DNA of 64,000 nucleotides from Idiomarina sp. MD25a. Lineage in GTDB: Bacteria; Pseudomonadota; Gammaproteobacteria; Enterobacterales; Alteromonadaceae. Every line of letters begins with the position of its first letter. The stretch's first letter is position 1. Below the pieces are notes generated by a model. That model had not been told where the DNA came from. It saw only the letters and a program-made list of their open reading frames with translations, and searched no databases. Location: positions 62,001 to 126,000 of the forward strand of contig NZ_MDGT01000001.1 in assembly GCF_001870515.1 (NCBI RefSeq), given 5' to 3'. The translations under genes and the position numbers were made by a program. Below, one piece after another: positions 36,687 to 46,659 of this stretch.

Positions 36687-37403
36687 TTAATAAGGCAGTC
36701 GTTTACCATCCCAATGAAACAAACCACCCGAGTCTTCAGCTGTCAGCCCCTGAATTACCTTAACAATGCGATCCGCTGAAAGCTCAGGCGAATAAAGTTT
36801 GTCTTTCGGCACACGCTTTTGAAATGGTTTCGAGAGATCGGTATCTGTCGTGCCTGGGTGAATTGCGGCAACCACGAAGGATTTATGTGAGCGTTTAAGT
36901 TCAATCGATGCTGTTTTGAGCAACATGTTTAAAGCCGCTTTACTGGCACGGTAGCTGTACCAACCGCCCAGATAATTATCCTCAATGCTACCTACTTTCG
37001 CTGACAGTTGAACGAAAAAACGACTCTTCTTCTTATCCAACAGCGGTTTACACGCCTTTAGAATCATTAACGGCATGACAGCATTAACGCTAAAGAGCTT
37101 ACTCAAGTTTGCTTCATTTAAATCGTCGAGCTGCTTTTCTGGGAACGTATCATCGTCATGCAGCATGCCTACCGTCGAAACAACACCTTCGAGCACTTCA
37201 CCGCGCTGATTAAATTCAGTGACCCACTGTTCTAAGGGGTCAGCGGTGTAATCCTCTATCGTCGTGTAATGTACACCGGCGACGCGTTGGTTAATTGGCT
37301 GACGCGATACTGCAATAATGGTGCTATCGTTGAACTTTTGCTTCAAAGCTTTCGTTAATGAAAGCCCGAGACCACCTGCGGCACCAAACACTACAATTGC
37401 CAT
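36687..37403 (-). CDS. Short-chain dehydrogenase/reductase
   Basis: A 238-residue SDR. Nucleotide-binding FGAAGGLGLS replaces the classical TGxxxGIG, and the active-site YSYRASKAALNML gives the Tyr-x3-Lys pair. It resembles the short C-factor/CsgA-like SDRs of proteobacteria; the substrate is unknown. It is divergent from yihY. Confidence 0.88.
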   Translation of the reverse strand: MAIVVFGAAGGLGLSLTKALKQKFNDSTIIAVSRQPINQRVAGVHYTTIEDYTADPLEQWVTEFNQRGEVLEGVVSTVGMLHDDDTFPEKQLDDLNEANLSKLFSVNAVMPLMILKACKPLLDKKKSRFFVQLSAKVGSIEDNYLGGWYSYRASKAALNMLLKTASIELKRSHKSFVVAAIHPGTTDTDLSKPFQKRVPKDKLYSPELSADRIVKVIQGLTAEDSGGLFHWDGKRLPY

Positions 37404-37468
37404 CTTGTGCGTTCTCCATCAATATAAGACTCATTCATCGTACGCAGAGATATGTAATTTTGACCAAT

Positions 37469-38317
37469 ATGAACTGGAAACTTTGGCTAAAACACGGTTT
37501 TAAATTTTCTCGACATGTCGCACTTCGCAGTCAGTCCGACTCAATTAACGTGACCGCCGGGCATCTCACCTATGTCAGTTTATTATCATTAGTGCCATTG
37601 TTAGTGGTCACATTCACTGTGTTTTCCGCCTTTCCAGTGTTCGATGATCTCAAAAACAACATAGAGAGTGCGCTGTTCGCTAACTTGCTGCCCACTTCAG
37701 GCGAGCAGCTGAAAGAATATATCGATCAATTTGTTGGTAACGCATCGCAGATGACTGCCGTCGGTATCGCATTTTTATTTTTTGTCGCCGTAGCTCTGAT
37801 TTCGGCGATAGACTCTGCGTTAAATAATATCTGGCGCGATACCAGCAGCCGACGTTGGACGGTATCTTTTGCCATTTATTGGATGATTTTGACACTCGGG
37901 CCTGTTCTTATTGGTACGGGGTTGGCGGCAACGTCTTACTTAGTCTCGCTATCACAATTCGCCGAAACGTATGTTTCGGGGATTCGCAGCTTTTTGCTTT
38001 CCGCAGTACCGGTAGTGACTAGCTTCATCGCCTTTGTGTTGCTTTACCAACTGGTGCCTAATCGACCCGTTAAATTCCGCTATGCGGCTTTTGGTGCCGC
38101 CTTTTCAGCCATCCTATTCGAGGTCAGTAAACAATTATTCTCGCTCTACATCACCCACTTTCCAACCTATCAGGCGATTTATGGTGCGCTTGCCACGGTG
38201 CCCATACTCATCGTTTGGATCTATTTGTCATGGTTGATTGTATTAGCAGGTGCCGAAATGACAGTGAGTCTAGAGGAATACCGATTAATCCATAAAAAGC
38301 GTACAAAGTCAGATTGA
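37469..38317 (+). CDS. yihY: YihY family inner-membrane protein
   Basis: A 282-residue protein with six membrane segments. It shows the YihY/BrkB marks: LTYVSLLSLVPLLVVTFTVFSAFPVF, ALISAIDSALNNIWRD, and LPNRPVKFRYAAFGAAFSAILFE-type block. Despite old labels it is not RNase BN. Start choice is weak: ATG 37469 gives the family N-terminus (MNWKLWLKHG), but no good ribosome-binding site precedes it; TTG 37460 is an alternative. The yihY-dtd-yiiD order is conserved with E. coli. Confidence 0.88.
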   Translation: MNWKLWLKHGFKFSRHVALRSQSDSINVTAGHLTYVSLLSLVPLLVVTFTVFSAFPVFDDLKNNIESALFANLLPTSGEQLKEYIDQFVGNASQMTAVGIAFLFFVAVALISAIDSALNNIWRDTSSRRWTVSFAIYWMILTLGPVLIGTGLAATSYLVSLSQFAETYVSGIRSFLLSAVPVVTSFIAFVLLYQLVPNRPVKFRYAAFGAAFSAILFEVSKQLFSLYITHFPTYQAIYGALATVPILIVWIYLSWLIVLAGAEMTVSLEEYRLIHKKRTKSD

Positions 38318-38371
38318 ACTGCTTAGCAGAATCGACAACCATATACTTTTTTAAGGGCAAGAGTAGATAGC

Positions 38372-38812
38372 ATGATAGGTTTAATTCAGCGCGTAAGCCG
38401 TGCTCAGGTAGATGTCGATAATAATAAGGTTGGCGGAATCGACGCCGGGTTACTGATATTACTGGGTGTTGAACAGGGTGATAATGAGCAAAAGGCCAAA
38501 CGTCTTGCCGAGCGTATTATTCATTATCGCGTGTTTACCGATGCCGACGGCAAAATGAACCAAAGCCTTGTCGACAAGGGGTATGCGACGTTGGTTGTTT
38601 CGCAATTCACGCTCGCCGCCGATACTCGCAAAGGGCGCCGTCCTAGTTTTTCGAGCGCGGCTCACCCGTCTGATGCGCAAAAGTTGTACCATGTATTTTG
38701 CGAACATATCCAAGCGCAGGGTGTGCATGTAGAAACCGGCGAATTTGGTGCCGATATGCAAGTCAGTTTGGTGAATGACGGGCCTGTCACTTTTGAGTTA
38801 CGAGTAGATTAA
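38372..38812 (+). CDS. dtd: D-aminoacyl-tRNA deacylase
   Basis: Removes D-amino acids (and glycine from tRNA-Ala) mischarged on tRNA. The 146-residue protein has [13 protein letters not shown], the catalytic motif [21 protein letters not shown] and the closing NDGPVTF with the Gly-cisPro pair. It follows yihY and is one base from the yiiD-like gene. Confidence 0.97.
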   Translation: MIGLIQRVSRAQVDVDNNKVGGIDAGLLILLGVEQGDNEQKAKRLAERIIHYRVFTDADGKMNQSLVDKGYATLVVSQFTLAADTRKGRRPSFSSAAHPSDAQKLYHVFCEHIQAQGVHVETGEFGADMQVSLVNDGPVTFELRVD

Positions 38813-38813
38813 T

Positions 38814-39716
38814 ATGTATAAAGTCATTACCCCAACCACTGATGCCGAGTTTGAAAAGTACTTTCACTTACGATGGCGTGTACTACGTGAGCCTTTTCAA
38901 CGCCCCTTAGGTTCAGAACAGGATGAGTATGATCAGGTCGGTTTGCATCGTATGGTCGTCAATGAGGCAAACGACCCTGTCGCCGTTGGTCGATTACACT
39001 TTAACAGCCCGGAAGAGGCACAAATACGGTTTATGGCCACGGCGCCTGAGTATCGTGGCGAGGGCCATGGCGTAGCGATTATTTTTGCGCTCGAAAGCGC
39101 AGCCCGCGCCGAGGGAGCCACTCACGTTATTATTAACTCTCGCGATACCACAATCGGTTTTTATAAGAAGTGTGGATACCAAGTCGTTGAAGAGGCTGAT
39201 ACCGTCAAAAATCCAATGGCAGAACACCAGCTTAAAAAGTCGTTCAGTGAGCAAAACCGTATTATCTATCGCCCAGAATGGTGTGAAGAATTACAGAATA
39301 CTTGGGCAAAAGATATTCCTATATCGGATGCTATGGGTATCAAAATCCACCAATATACGGGTCGCATGTTTGAAACGCGCGCTCAACTGTCACGTAATAT
39401 CAACGTGCATGGCACCATGTTCGCAGGCAGTATCTATTCCTTAGGTACGCTCACTTGCTGGGGGCTGCTGCATTTGCAATTGCTCGAGCGCGAATTGGAA
39501 GGCTCGGTGGTGCTCGGCGACGCTAACATCCACTATCACAAGCCGGTTTCAAGAGAGCCGCGTGCGGTCGCTTATTTAAGTGATGTAACGGGTGATTTCT
39601 CAGCGCTAAAAGAGGGCAAGAACGCGCGTATGATGATGAAAGCCCAGATCATGGATGATGAACGGCCTGTGGCTGAATTTACAGGCCGTTTTGTCGTATT
39701 GGCTAAACGTGATTAA
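38814..39716 (+). CDS. yiiD: GNAT acetyltransferase-thioesterase fusion (YiiD/FabY-like)
   Basis: A 300-residue fusion. Residues 1-140 are a GNAT domain ([29 protein letters not shown] acetyl-CoA loop, [11 protein letters not shown]-like region); residues about 155-300 are the YiiD-type hot-dog thioesterase domain ([25 protein letters not shown]). E. coli YiiD has been connected with initiation of fatty-acid synthesis (FabY). It is translationally adjacent to dtd, and its stop interlocks with hutH on the other strand. Confidence 0.9.
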   Translation: MYKVITPTTDAEFEKYFHLRWRVLREPFQRPLGSEQDEYDQVGLHRMVVNEANDPVAVGRLHFNSPEEAQIRFMATAPEYRGEGHGVAIIFALESAARAEGATHVIINSRDTTIGFYKKCGYQVVEEADTVKNPMAEHQLKKSFSEQNRIIYRPEWCEELQNTWAKDIPISDAMGIKIHQYTGRMFETRAQLSRNINVHGTMFAGSIYSLGTLTCWGLLHLQLLERELEGSVVLGDANIHYHKPVSREPRAVAYLSDVTGDFSALKEGKNARMMMKAQIMDDERPVAEFTGRFVVLAKRD

Positions 39717-41239
39717 GCGGGCGTTATGTCCGCTAGCGTCACGCCTAAGCGACCCGACTTAATCAAATCACTCGCTGCTTTGATATCCGGTGCAAAATAG
39801 CGATCTTCATCATAGTAGTCGACTTGTTCGCGTAAAATAGCGAACACTTCTTCTAATTTTGCACTGGCTTTTAATGGCCTTCTAAAGTTTAAGCCTTGCG
39901 CAGCCTCTAACCACTCAATAGCAACAATATCGGCGATATTGTCAGCAATATCACTGATTTTACGCGCTGCAAAGGTTGCCATGGAAACATGATCTTCTTG
40001 GTTCGCTGAGGTTGGCAGGCTATCAATCGACGCTGGATGAGCTAAGGTTTTGTTCTCTGAGGCAAGCGCTGCCGCAGTCACTTGCACCATCATAAAGCCC
40101 GAGTTCACACCACCTTCCTCGACTAGGAACGCAGGCAAGTTGCTCAGATGCTTATCAATCAATAGCGCGCCGCGGCGTTCTGACATTGCACCGATCTCGC
40201 TCGCCGCGATAGAGATAATATCTGCCGCCATAGCAACAGGCTCAGCATGGAAGTTACCACCCGAGATAATATCTTCTTGTTCACTAAACACGAGCGGATT
40301 ATCGGTTACACCGTTCGCTTCACGTTCTAGAATTGTCGCCGCATGCTTCAATTGATCATAAACCGCGCCCATCACCTGAGGTTGGCAACGCAACGAGTAA
40401 GGGTCTTGAACCTTCTCACAATTTTCATGATCTTTAGCAATCTCAGAGCTATCAGTCAGGATATCACGGAATGCAGCCGCCACTTGTTGCTGTCCGATTT
40501 GTCCGCGAACTTGGTGAATACGCGCGTCAAACGGTGCGCGTGACCCCATCGCTGCCTCCACTGACAATGCGCCTACAAGAATAGAGCTATGGAACACACG
40601 CTCCACTTTAAATAATCCAGCTAATGCCAATGCGGTGGATGCCTGCGTACCGTTCAACAACGCAAGGCCTTCTTTTGGCGCCAGCTCGAACGGCTCTAAA
40701 CCAGCTTTTGCCAAGCCTTCTTTGGCGGGCATACGTTCACCCTTAACACGCACCTCGCCCTCTCCTAACAACGGCAGCACCATGTGTGCCAAAGGCGCGA
40801 GATCACCGGATGCGCCAACCGAACCTTTGCTCGGAATACACGGATAGACCTGATGGTTCAGTAGCGCAGTAAGCGCATTGATAACTTTTAGGCGAATACC
40901 CGAGAAGCCGCGCGCCAACGAGTTTATTTTTAGCAATAGCATTAGACGGACGACTTCATCGTCCATAAGCTCACCCGTACCGACCGAATGTGACAGCACA
41001 ATACGGCGCTGTAAGTCGGTTAACTTTTCGGGTGGAATGCGTGTATTGGCGAGCAAGCCGAAGCCGGTATTAATACCGTAAACAACGCGCCCTTTATCCA
41101 ATACTTTTTGTACAGTCGCTGCCGATCGCTCAATATCTTCGATAGCGGATTCCGCGAGCTTAAGCTGCTGTGGTTCGAAGTACCACGCACGGAGGTCAGC
41201 CAATGTAAGCTGACCAGGATTTAATGGAAATTGGCTCAT
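39713..41239 (-). CDS. hutH: Histidine ammonia-lyase
   Basis: Converts L-histidine to trans-urocanate and ammonia, the first step of histidine use. The 508-residue protein contains the Ala-Ser-Gly triad (143-145, in [12 protein letters not shown]) that forms the MIO cofactor, plus YGINTGFG and NGTQAS. It is third in the hutC-hutU-hutH operon, 9 bases after hutU. The released ammonia links this locus to the glnA-ntrBC cluster. Confidence 0.98.
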   Translation of the reverse strand: MSQFPLNPGQLTLADLRAWYFEPQQLKLAESAIEDIERSAATVQKVLDKGRVVYGINTGFGLLANTRIPPEKLTDLQRRIVLSHSVGTGELMDDEVVRLMLLLKINSLARGFSGIRLKVINALTALLNHQVYPCIPSKGSVGASGDLAPLAHMVLPLLGEGEVRVKGERMPAKEGLAKAGLEPFELAPKEGLALLNGTQASTALALAGLFKVERVFHSSILVGALSVEAAMGSRAPFDARIHQVRGQIGQQQVAAAFRDILTDSSEIAKDHENCEKVQDPYSLRCQPQVMGAVYDQLKHAATILEREANGVTDNPLVFSEQEDIISGGNFHAEPVAMAADIISIAASEIGAMSERRGALLIDKHLSNLPAFLVEEGGVNSGFMMVQVTAAALASENKTLAHPASIDSLPTSANQEDHVSMATFAARKISDIADNIADIVAIEWLEAAQGLNFRRPLKASAKLEEVFAILREQVDYYDEDRYFAPDIKAASDLIKSGRLGVTLADITPA

Positions 41240-41248
41240 TGTTACTCC

Positions 41249-42922
41249 TTATTTCTCGAGCATGGGCAAGTCAAGCCCCTGTTCTTGCGCACAGTTCTTC
41301 GCGATATCGTAGCCAGCATCAGCATGGCGCATCACCCCGGTGCCCGGGTCATTCCACAACACACGGCCCAAACGTTGCTCAGCTTCGTCGGTGCCATCGG
41401 CAACGATAACCACACCCGCGTGCTGGGAATAACCCATCCCCACGCCGCCGCCGTGGTGTAAGCTGACCCAAGTCGCGCCGCCTGCGGTGTTCAAGAGTGC
41501 GTTCAGTAGCGGCCAATCAGATACAGCATCGGAGCCGTCCGCCATACTCTCGGTTTCGCGGTTGGGGCTCGCAACCGAGCCGCTGTCGAGGTGGTCACGA
41601 CCAATGACGATAGGCGCTTTTAACTCACCGTTACGCACCATTTCGTTAAACGCTTTCGCAATCCGGGCACGATCCTTCAGACCAATCCAGCAAATACGTG
41701 AAGGCAAGCCTTGGAAACTAATGCGTTCTTTCGCCATATCCAGCCAGTTATGCAAATGTGGATTATCAGGAATCAGCTCTTTGACTTTGGCGTCGGTCTT
41801 GTAAATGTCTTCTGGATCGCCTGAAAGAGCGACCCAACGGAACGGACCAATACCCTCGCAAAATAACGGACGAATATAGGCTGGTACGAAGCCTGGGAAA
41901 TCAAAGGCGTTAGCAACACCCTCATCTTGAGCCATCTGACGAATATTGTTGCCATAATCCAGTACCGCAGCACCCTGTTGCTGGAAGTGCAGCATTGCTT
42001 TAACTTGCACTGCCATTGAGCGTTTGGCTGCAAGCACAGTCGCCTGTGGATCGTTATCTTGCTCAGCCTGATATTTTTCGAGTGTCCATCCCTGCGGCAG
42101 ATAACCATGCAACGGATCATGCGCTGAGGTTTGGTCGGTCACCACATCGGGCGTAACATTACGCTGCTTTAGTTCTTCATAAACATCGGCCGCGTTACCG
42201 AGTAACCCAACAGAAACGGCTTTACCTTCCGACATAGCGTTGTTCATTAATTCCAGCGCGTCATCCAAACTGGTCGCTTTGTGGTCCACGTAACCTGTGC
42301 GAAGTCTAAAGTCGATGCGGCTTTCATCACACTCAACCGCGAGCATACAAAAGCCCGCCATCGTTGCAGCCAGTGGTTGAGCACCACCCATGCCACCCAG
42401 ACCACCGGTTAGAATCCATTTCCCGGCCGCTTCACCCTCAAAGTGTTTGCGCGCTACCGCACCAAAGGTTTCATAGGTGCCTTGAACAATGCCTTGTGAG
42501 CCGATGTAAATCCAAGAGCCAGCGGTCATCTGACCGTACATCATCAGACCTTTTTTATCGAGTTCGTTAAAGTGCTCCCAATTCGCCCATTCGGGTACCA
42601 AATTAGAGTTAGCAATAAGCACACGCGGCGCGTTCTCATGAGTAGGAAATACACCGACAGGTTTGCCAGATTGGACTAACAGTGACTCGTTCGGTTTTAA
42701 ACGTTCTAGCGTTTCAACGATTTTGTCAAAACACTCCCAGCTGCGTGCCGCACGACCAATACCACCATATACGACGAGCGCTTGTGGGTGTTCTGCCACT
42801 TCTTCATCGAGGTTATTCATTAACATGCGCTTAGCAGCTTCAATTTGCCAGTTCGCGCAGGTTAATTCTGCGCCACGATCAGCGCGGATAACGCGCGACT
42901 TATCTAAACGGGTAAATGACAT
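41249..42922 (-). CDS. hutU: Urocanate hydratase
   Basis: Converts urocanate to 4-imidazolone-5-propionate with tightly bound NAD+. The 557-residue enzyme has [31 protein letters not shown] and the near-C-terminal [23 protein letters not shown] precedes the ATG. It is 14 bases downstream of hutC. Confidence 0.98.
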   Translation of the reverse strand: MSFTRLDKSRVIRADRGAELTCANWQIEAAKRMLMNNLDEEVAEHPQALVVYGGIGRAARSWECFDKIVETLERLKPNESLLVQSGKPVGVFPTHENAPRVLIANSNLVPEWANWEHFNELDKKGLMMYGQMTAGSWIYIGSQGIVQGTYETFGAVARKHFEGEAAGKWILTGGLGGMGGAQPLAATMAGFCMLAVECDESRIDFRLRTGYVDHKATSLDDALELMNNAMSEGKAVSVGLLGNAADVYEELKQRNVTPDVVTDQTSAHDPLHGYLPQGWTLEKYQAEQDNDPQATVLAAKRSMAVQVKAMLHFQQQGAAVLDYGNNIRQMAQDEGVANAFDFPGFVPAYIRPLFCEGIGPFRWVALSGDPEDIYKTDAKVKELIPDNPHLHNWLDMAKERISFQGLPSRICWIGLKDRARIAKAFNEMVRNGELKAPIVIGRDHLDSGSVASPNRETESMADGSDAVSDWPLLNALLNTAGGATWVSLHHGGGVGMGYSQHAGVVIVADGTDEAEQRLGRVLWNDPGTGVMRHADAGYDIAKNCAQEQGLDLPMLEK

Positions 42923-42936
42923 GATTAACTCCTTTT

Positions 42937-43650
42937 CTAATCTGGTTTTGGCGCATCAAAGTTCATATGTCCGCCCAATTTGAATCGTGAGCCCGGATGA
43001 GTCAGGATGGCGTAGCTCACGACGCCGCCGGAACTCCATGTCCGGCGTATAATTCGCAAACACGGTTCATCGCGACTAATTTGTAGTAATTGACACACCG
43101 AAGAAATCGGATGAATCGCTTCAATTTGGTGACTCGCTTCAGTCAGCGGCGTAACCACGCATAAATATTCGTGGGGCGTCACTTTGGTGTAATCCTGCTT
43201 TAAATAGTCGGGCACCAACTTAGGATTTACATAGCGCTCCTCTAACTGCACCGGTAAGTCGTTTTCCAAGTGCGTGATGGTGGAGTGCAGGACTTCGCTG
43301 CCCGGTTCAATTTGTAATGCCTCGGCAACTTGGCTCGATGCATCCTGAATACGTAAATGATGAACCTTGGCGCGGTATTCATGACCACGATCGCGTACTT
43401 CATCAGCAATGTTTTTAATCGCCATAAACGATGTTTGTGACTTAATCGGTGCCACAAAAGTGCCAGCGCCCTGAGTTCGTATCACCAAACCTTCGTCTGC
43501 CAACTCTTGTAAGGCACGACGGGCGGTCATACGGCTGACAGAAAACTGTTCGGCGAGGGCGTTTTCAGAGCTGACAGGATGATTTTCCGGCCACTCGCCT
43601 GTCTCGATTTTGTCGTAAATGAATTGTTTGATATTGGAAAATTTGGCCAT
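42937..43650 (-). CDS. hutC: Histidine utilisation repressor HutC (GntR family)
   Basis: A 237-residue GntR/HutC-type repressor that normally leaves DNA when urocanate binds. The winged helix is at the N-terminus ([35 protein letters not shown]); the UTRA ligand domain follows (about 95-235). ATG 43650 ([10 protein letters not shown]) fits the family; an in-frame ATG at 43680 would add ten residues. It heads the hutCUH operon and is divergent from hutI; a candidate operator lies between them. Confidence 0.95.
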   Translation of the reverse strand: MAKFSNIKQFIYDKIETGEWPENHPVSSENALAEQFSVSRMTARRALQELADEGLVIRTQGAGTFVAPIKSQTSFMAIKNIADEVRDRGHEYRAKVHHLRIQDASSQVAEALQIEPGSEVLHSTITHLENDLPVQLEERYVNPKLVPDYLKQDYTKVTPHEYLCVVTPLTEASHQIEAIHPISSVCQLLQISRDEPCLRIIRRTWSSGGVVSYAILTHPGSRFKLGGHMNFDAPKPD

Positions 43651-43704
43651 AGGACACCCAGCGGCATAAGCGTTGAACATGCCAAAAAGTTTAGATCAGA
43701 TTAT

Positions 43705-43716
43705 TTGTCTATACAA
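43705..43716. promoter_or_regulatory. Candidate HutC operator
   Basis: TTGTCTATACAA, an interrupted palindrome whose core TGTC-TA-TACA is one base from the TGTA-N2-TACA HutC pattern described in pseudomonads. It lies midway between hutC and hutI and could control both. Confidence 0.6.
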
Positions 43717-43777
43717 CCTGTATTTGCTAATCTAATTAGTATCATCTTGCCAAACAGAATCGTAAGAGCCATACATC

Positions 43778-44998
43778 ATGCAACGAATCGAGAATATTCA
43801 ACTAGTTACTTTAGATGCTGAACTATCAGACTATGGACTGATTGAAGATGCCATCGTGATTGTTAACGGCACCCACATCGAGTGGGCAGGACCTGCTTTT
43901 GATGCGCCGTCCACACCCACCGCGGAAGTGCTTGACGGTCAAGGTGGTTTAATGACGCCGGGTTTAGTGGATTGCCATACTCACTTAGTCTGGGCAGGCT
44001 CGCGTGCTAACGAATTTGCTCAGCGACTGCATGGCGCTACTTATGCTGAGATTGCGCAAGCCGGCGGCGGCATAGCCGCGACCGTACGAGCAACCCGAGA
44101 GGCAAGCTATGAAGAGCTACTGCAATTAGCATTAAAGCGCGCTAAAGCACTTATCGCGCAGGGTGTAACAACACTTGAAATTAAATCGGGCTATGGCCTC
44201 GATCTTGAGACCGAGCGTAAGCAGTTACAAGTGGCGCGCGCAGTTGGCGAACAATTACCCGTACGAGTGAAAACAACGTTGCTGGCGGCTCACGCGATTC
44301 CACCCGAATTCAAAAATAACGCCGACGGCTACATCGACGAAATCGTAGAACGTATTCTGCCAACGCTTGCTGGTGAGGGACTGGTGGATGCCGTCGATGC
44401 GTTCTGTGAATCAATTGGTTTCTCTCCCGCGCAAACACAACGCGTATTTGAAGCGGCTCAATCCTTAGGTTTGCCCGTTAAATTGCACGCCGAGCAAATC
44501 ACCAATCAACAGGGTGCTCAGCTCGCAGCACAATTTAAAGCGCTTTCGGCCGATCATTTAGAACAACTCGACGAAGAAGGTGTTAAAGCCATGGCAGCGT
44601 CCGGCACCGTCGCTGTGCTACTGCCCGGTGCGTTTTACTTTCTCCGAGATGACCAAGTACCGCCGGTTGAACTGCTGCGTAAGCACCAAGTGCCGATGGC
44701 TGTTGCGACCGATGCTAATCCTGGATCGTCACCGATTCACAACTTGCAACTGATGCTACAAATGGCGGCGACCTTTTTTAAGTTAACACCAGAAGAGTGT
44801 TTGCGGGGCGTCACGGTTAACGCAGCTAAAGCGCTCGGCATGCATGGGCAAGTCGGTGAAATCAAAGCAGGTATGAAAGCTGATTTAGCTTTATGGGATA
44901 TTCAGGATGCCGCCGAACTAACTTATCAGTTCGGCGTAAATCCACTCATTAAACGTTGGTACGACGGCGTCGTTCACGTCCCAGCATATAGGCAATAA
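43778..44998 (+). CDS. hutI: Imidazolonepropionase
   Basis: Hydrolyses 4-imidazolone-5-propionate to N-formimino-L-glutamate. The 406-residue amidohydrolase has metal ligands in DCHTHLVWAG, substrate-site RANEFAQR, HAEQITNQQG and the ATDANPGSSP end motif. It is divergent from hutCUH. Its last 50 bases overlap hutG on the opposite strand, an unusual tail-to-tail arrangement for two enzymes of the same pathway. Confidence 0.98.
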   Translation: MQRIENIQLVTLDAELSDYGLIEDAIVIVNGTHIEWAGPAFDAPSTPTAEVLDGQGGLMTPGLVDCHTHLVWAGSRANEFAQRLHGATYAEIAQAGGGIAATVRATREASYEELLQLALKRAKALIAQGVTTLEIKSGYGLDLETERKQLQVARAVGEQLPVRVKTTLLAAHAIPPEFKNNADGYIDEIVERILPTLAGEGLVDAVDAFCESIGFSPAQTQRVFEAAQSLGLPVKLHAEQITNQQGAQLAAQFKALSADHLEQLDEEGVKAMAASGTVAVLLPGAFYFLRDDQVPPVELLRKHQVPMAVATDANPGSSPIHNLQLMLQMAATFFKLTPEECLRGVTVNAAKALGMHGQVGEIKAGMKADLALWDIQDAAELTYQFGVNPLIKRWYDGVVHVPAYRQ

Positions 44999-46004
44999 CG
45001 AGCTCAGTTAACACTTGCCCGGTTTGCTTCAAACCCTCGTCAAAGCCAGTGGGGCATAATGAAGGTGCTGCTTCGGCAAGATGCAAGTAGGCAGCATCTT
45101 CAAGCTCGGCTAAACGCTTCACGAAACTAAATCCTTGCGCAAGGCTCAAGCCACTATAATTAACTGCGCTGGCGGGAACACCTGTCAAGCAGTCGACATC
45201 CACCTCGATGCCCAGTGGCCGTTGCCAACTGACGGACTTAGCGGCGACTTCATCCATAACTTCCGCAAAAGGGCGTCCGATAATGCTGTGGATCGCATGA
45301 TAACGCATACCGGCATCCGCCATTTGTCGCAGGCTTGAGGCGGAATTTTTGGCTTGGTGTAAACCGACAACGTGATAGTGCGATAAAGCCCCATCGACAT
45401 AGGCATAACTAAAACCATTGCCGCTGTGTCGACCCTCGCGGGCTCTAAAGTCAGCATGGGGATCGAGGTTAATAGCCCCACATGGCTGCTGTTTAGCACT
45501 CGAAAGACTCTTTAATAAGGGATACGCGTTATTGTGTCCGCCGCCGACTAAAATAACTTCAAATCCGCGTTGGAATAACGGTGCCACCACTTCCTGAACG
45601 CGCACATCGATCCGTTCAACAAGCTGTCGAATCGTTTGTAAGTCGTGTTCATTATTGGTGTCTAGCGGTTCTGCCTGACTCATGAGATCACTGCAGTCGA
45701 CGGAACCAACAAGAAGCAATTCGTGCGTGGAAAGTAAACCCGTATGCTGTAAGTTCGCGAAGCTACCTAGGAAAGCCTGCCAGCCACCCTCGGCACCCGG
45801 ACGACCGAGGTTGCCTTTAACACCAATACTTTCGGGCACGCCGACCAGTGCAACGCGTTGGCCCATTTCCCACGCTTTATCTAACGCCTCAGAATAAGAA
45901 CCAGAGGGCAGGCCATTAATGGCTTGCCCGACTTTAGTTTCATGTGGCCGAAGCTTAACGTAACGGCTTAAATCGTCGGTAGTTAAAAACTCAGGCTTTT
46001 TCAT
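44949..46004 (-). CDS. hutG: Formimidoylglutamase
   Basis: Hydrolyses N-formimino-L-glutamate to glutamate and formamide, the last step of the pathway. It is a 351-residue arginase-family enzyme: manganese motifs appear as GGGHNNAY, NLDPHADFR and IEVDVDCLTG. These differ slightly from arginase (GGDHS, SFDID), as often in this longer HutG subgroup, so exact substrate assignment rests partly on the hut context. It shares one base with the rraA stop (TAATG), so it is translated with rraA. Confidence 0.88.
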   Translation of the reverse strand: MKKPEFLTTDDLSRYVKLRPHETKVGQAINGLPSGSYSEALDKAWEMGQRVALVGVPESIGVKGNLGRPGAEGGWQAFLGSFANLQHTGLLSTHELLLVGSVDCSDLMSQAEPLDTNNEHDLQTIRQLVERIDVRVQEVVAPLFQRGFEVILVGGGHNNAYPLLKSLSSAKQQPCGAINLDPHADFRAREGRHSGNGFSYAYVDGALSHYHVVGLHQAKNSASSLRQMADAGMRYHAIHSIIGRPFAEVMDEVAAKSVSWQRPLGIEVDVDCLTGVPASAVNYSGLSLAQGFSFVKRLAELEDAAYLHLAEAAPSLCPTGFDEGLKQTGQVLTELVIAYMLGRERRRRTNV

Positions 46005-46489
46005 TATTCGATATCAAGTGGCTCAGGAGATAGAACAACACCCGTGCTGTCCACGTAGATATGGTCCTCGGGTAAGAAGGTCACTCCACCAAAGTTAACG
46101 GGAATATCCATCTCACCAATACCCTCGCTCGAGGCGCCCACTGGAATTGAGGCGACGCCTAAAATACCAATATCGAGCTCTTCGAGGGCATCGACATCAC
46201 GCACAGAACCGTAACAAATGATACCTTCCCAATCGTTATCAAGTGCCTGCTCAGCTATCGCCAAATCGATCAATGCTCGGCGAACTGAACCGCCCCCATC
46301 GATCAATAAGACTTTACCGCCACCATCTTGATTCAGTATTTCCTCAATCAATCCTTTGTCTTCATGACATTTCACGATGACCAACTGACCACCGAACGAT
46401 GAACGTCCCCCGTACGACTCAAACATAGGTTCGACAACATCGACCATATCTGGGTATAAATCACAAAGTTCTGAGGTATTGTATTCCAT
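46004..46489 (-). CDS. rraA: Ribonuclease E activity regulator RraA
   Basis: A 161-residue protein of identical length to E. coli RraA, which binds RNase E and slows RNA decay. Conserved blocks: [22 protein letters not shown]-like region, [15 protein letters not shown], and [23 protein letters not shown] 46489 follows AGGA; an in-frame ATG at 46561 would add 24 extra residues. It directly precedes hutG, with overlapping stop and start. The related aldolase function is less likely given the high match to RraA. Confidence 0.96.
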   Translation of the reverse strand: MEYNTSELCDLYPDMVDVVEPMFESYGGRSSFGGQLVIVKCHEDKGLIEEILNQDGGGKVLLIDGGGSVRRALIDLAIAEQALDNDWEGIICYGSVRDVDALEELDIGILGVASIPVGASSEGIGEMDIPVNFGGVTFLPEDHIYVDSTGVVLSPEPLDIE

Positions 46490-46659
46490 GACTGTATCCT
46501 GCGTTAGACAGTACGAATTCACGTAAGTATAACGGTAATTAGTGGTTTTAAAAATGCTCAATACTGGCTTTGTTAAAATCTTTGAACAGTTATACTTGAA
46601 TTAACATACCAATGGCGCGTAATCTAATGCCACTATAACAATAATTATTACTATTTCTG

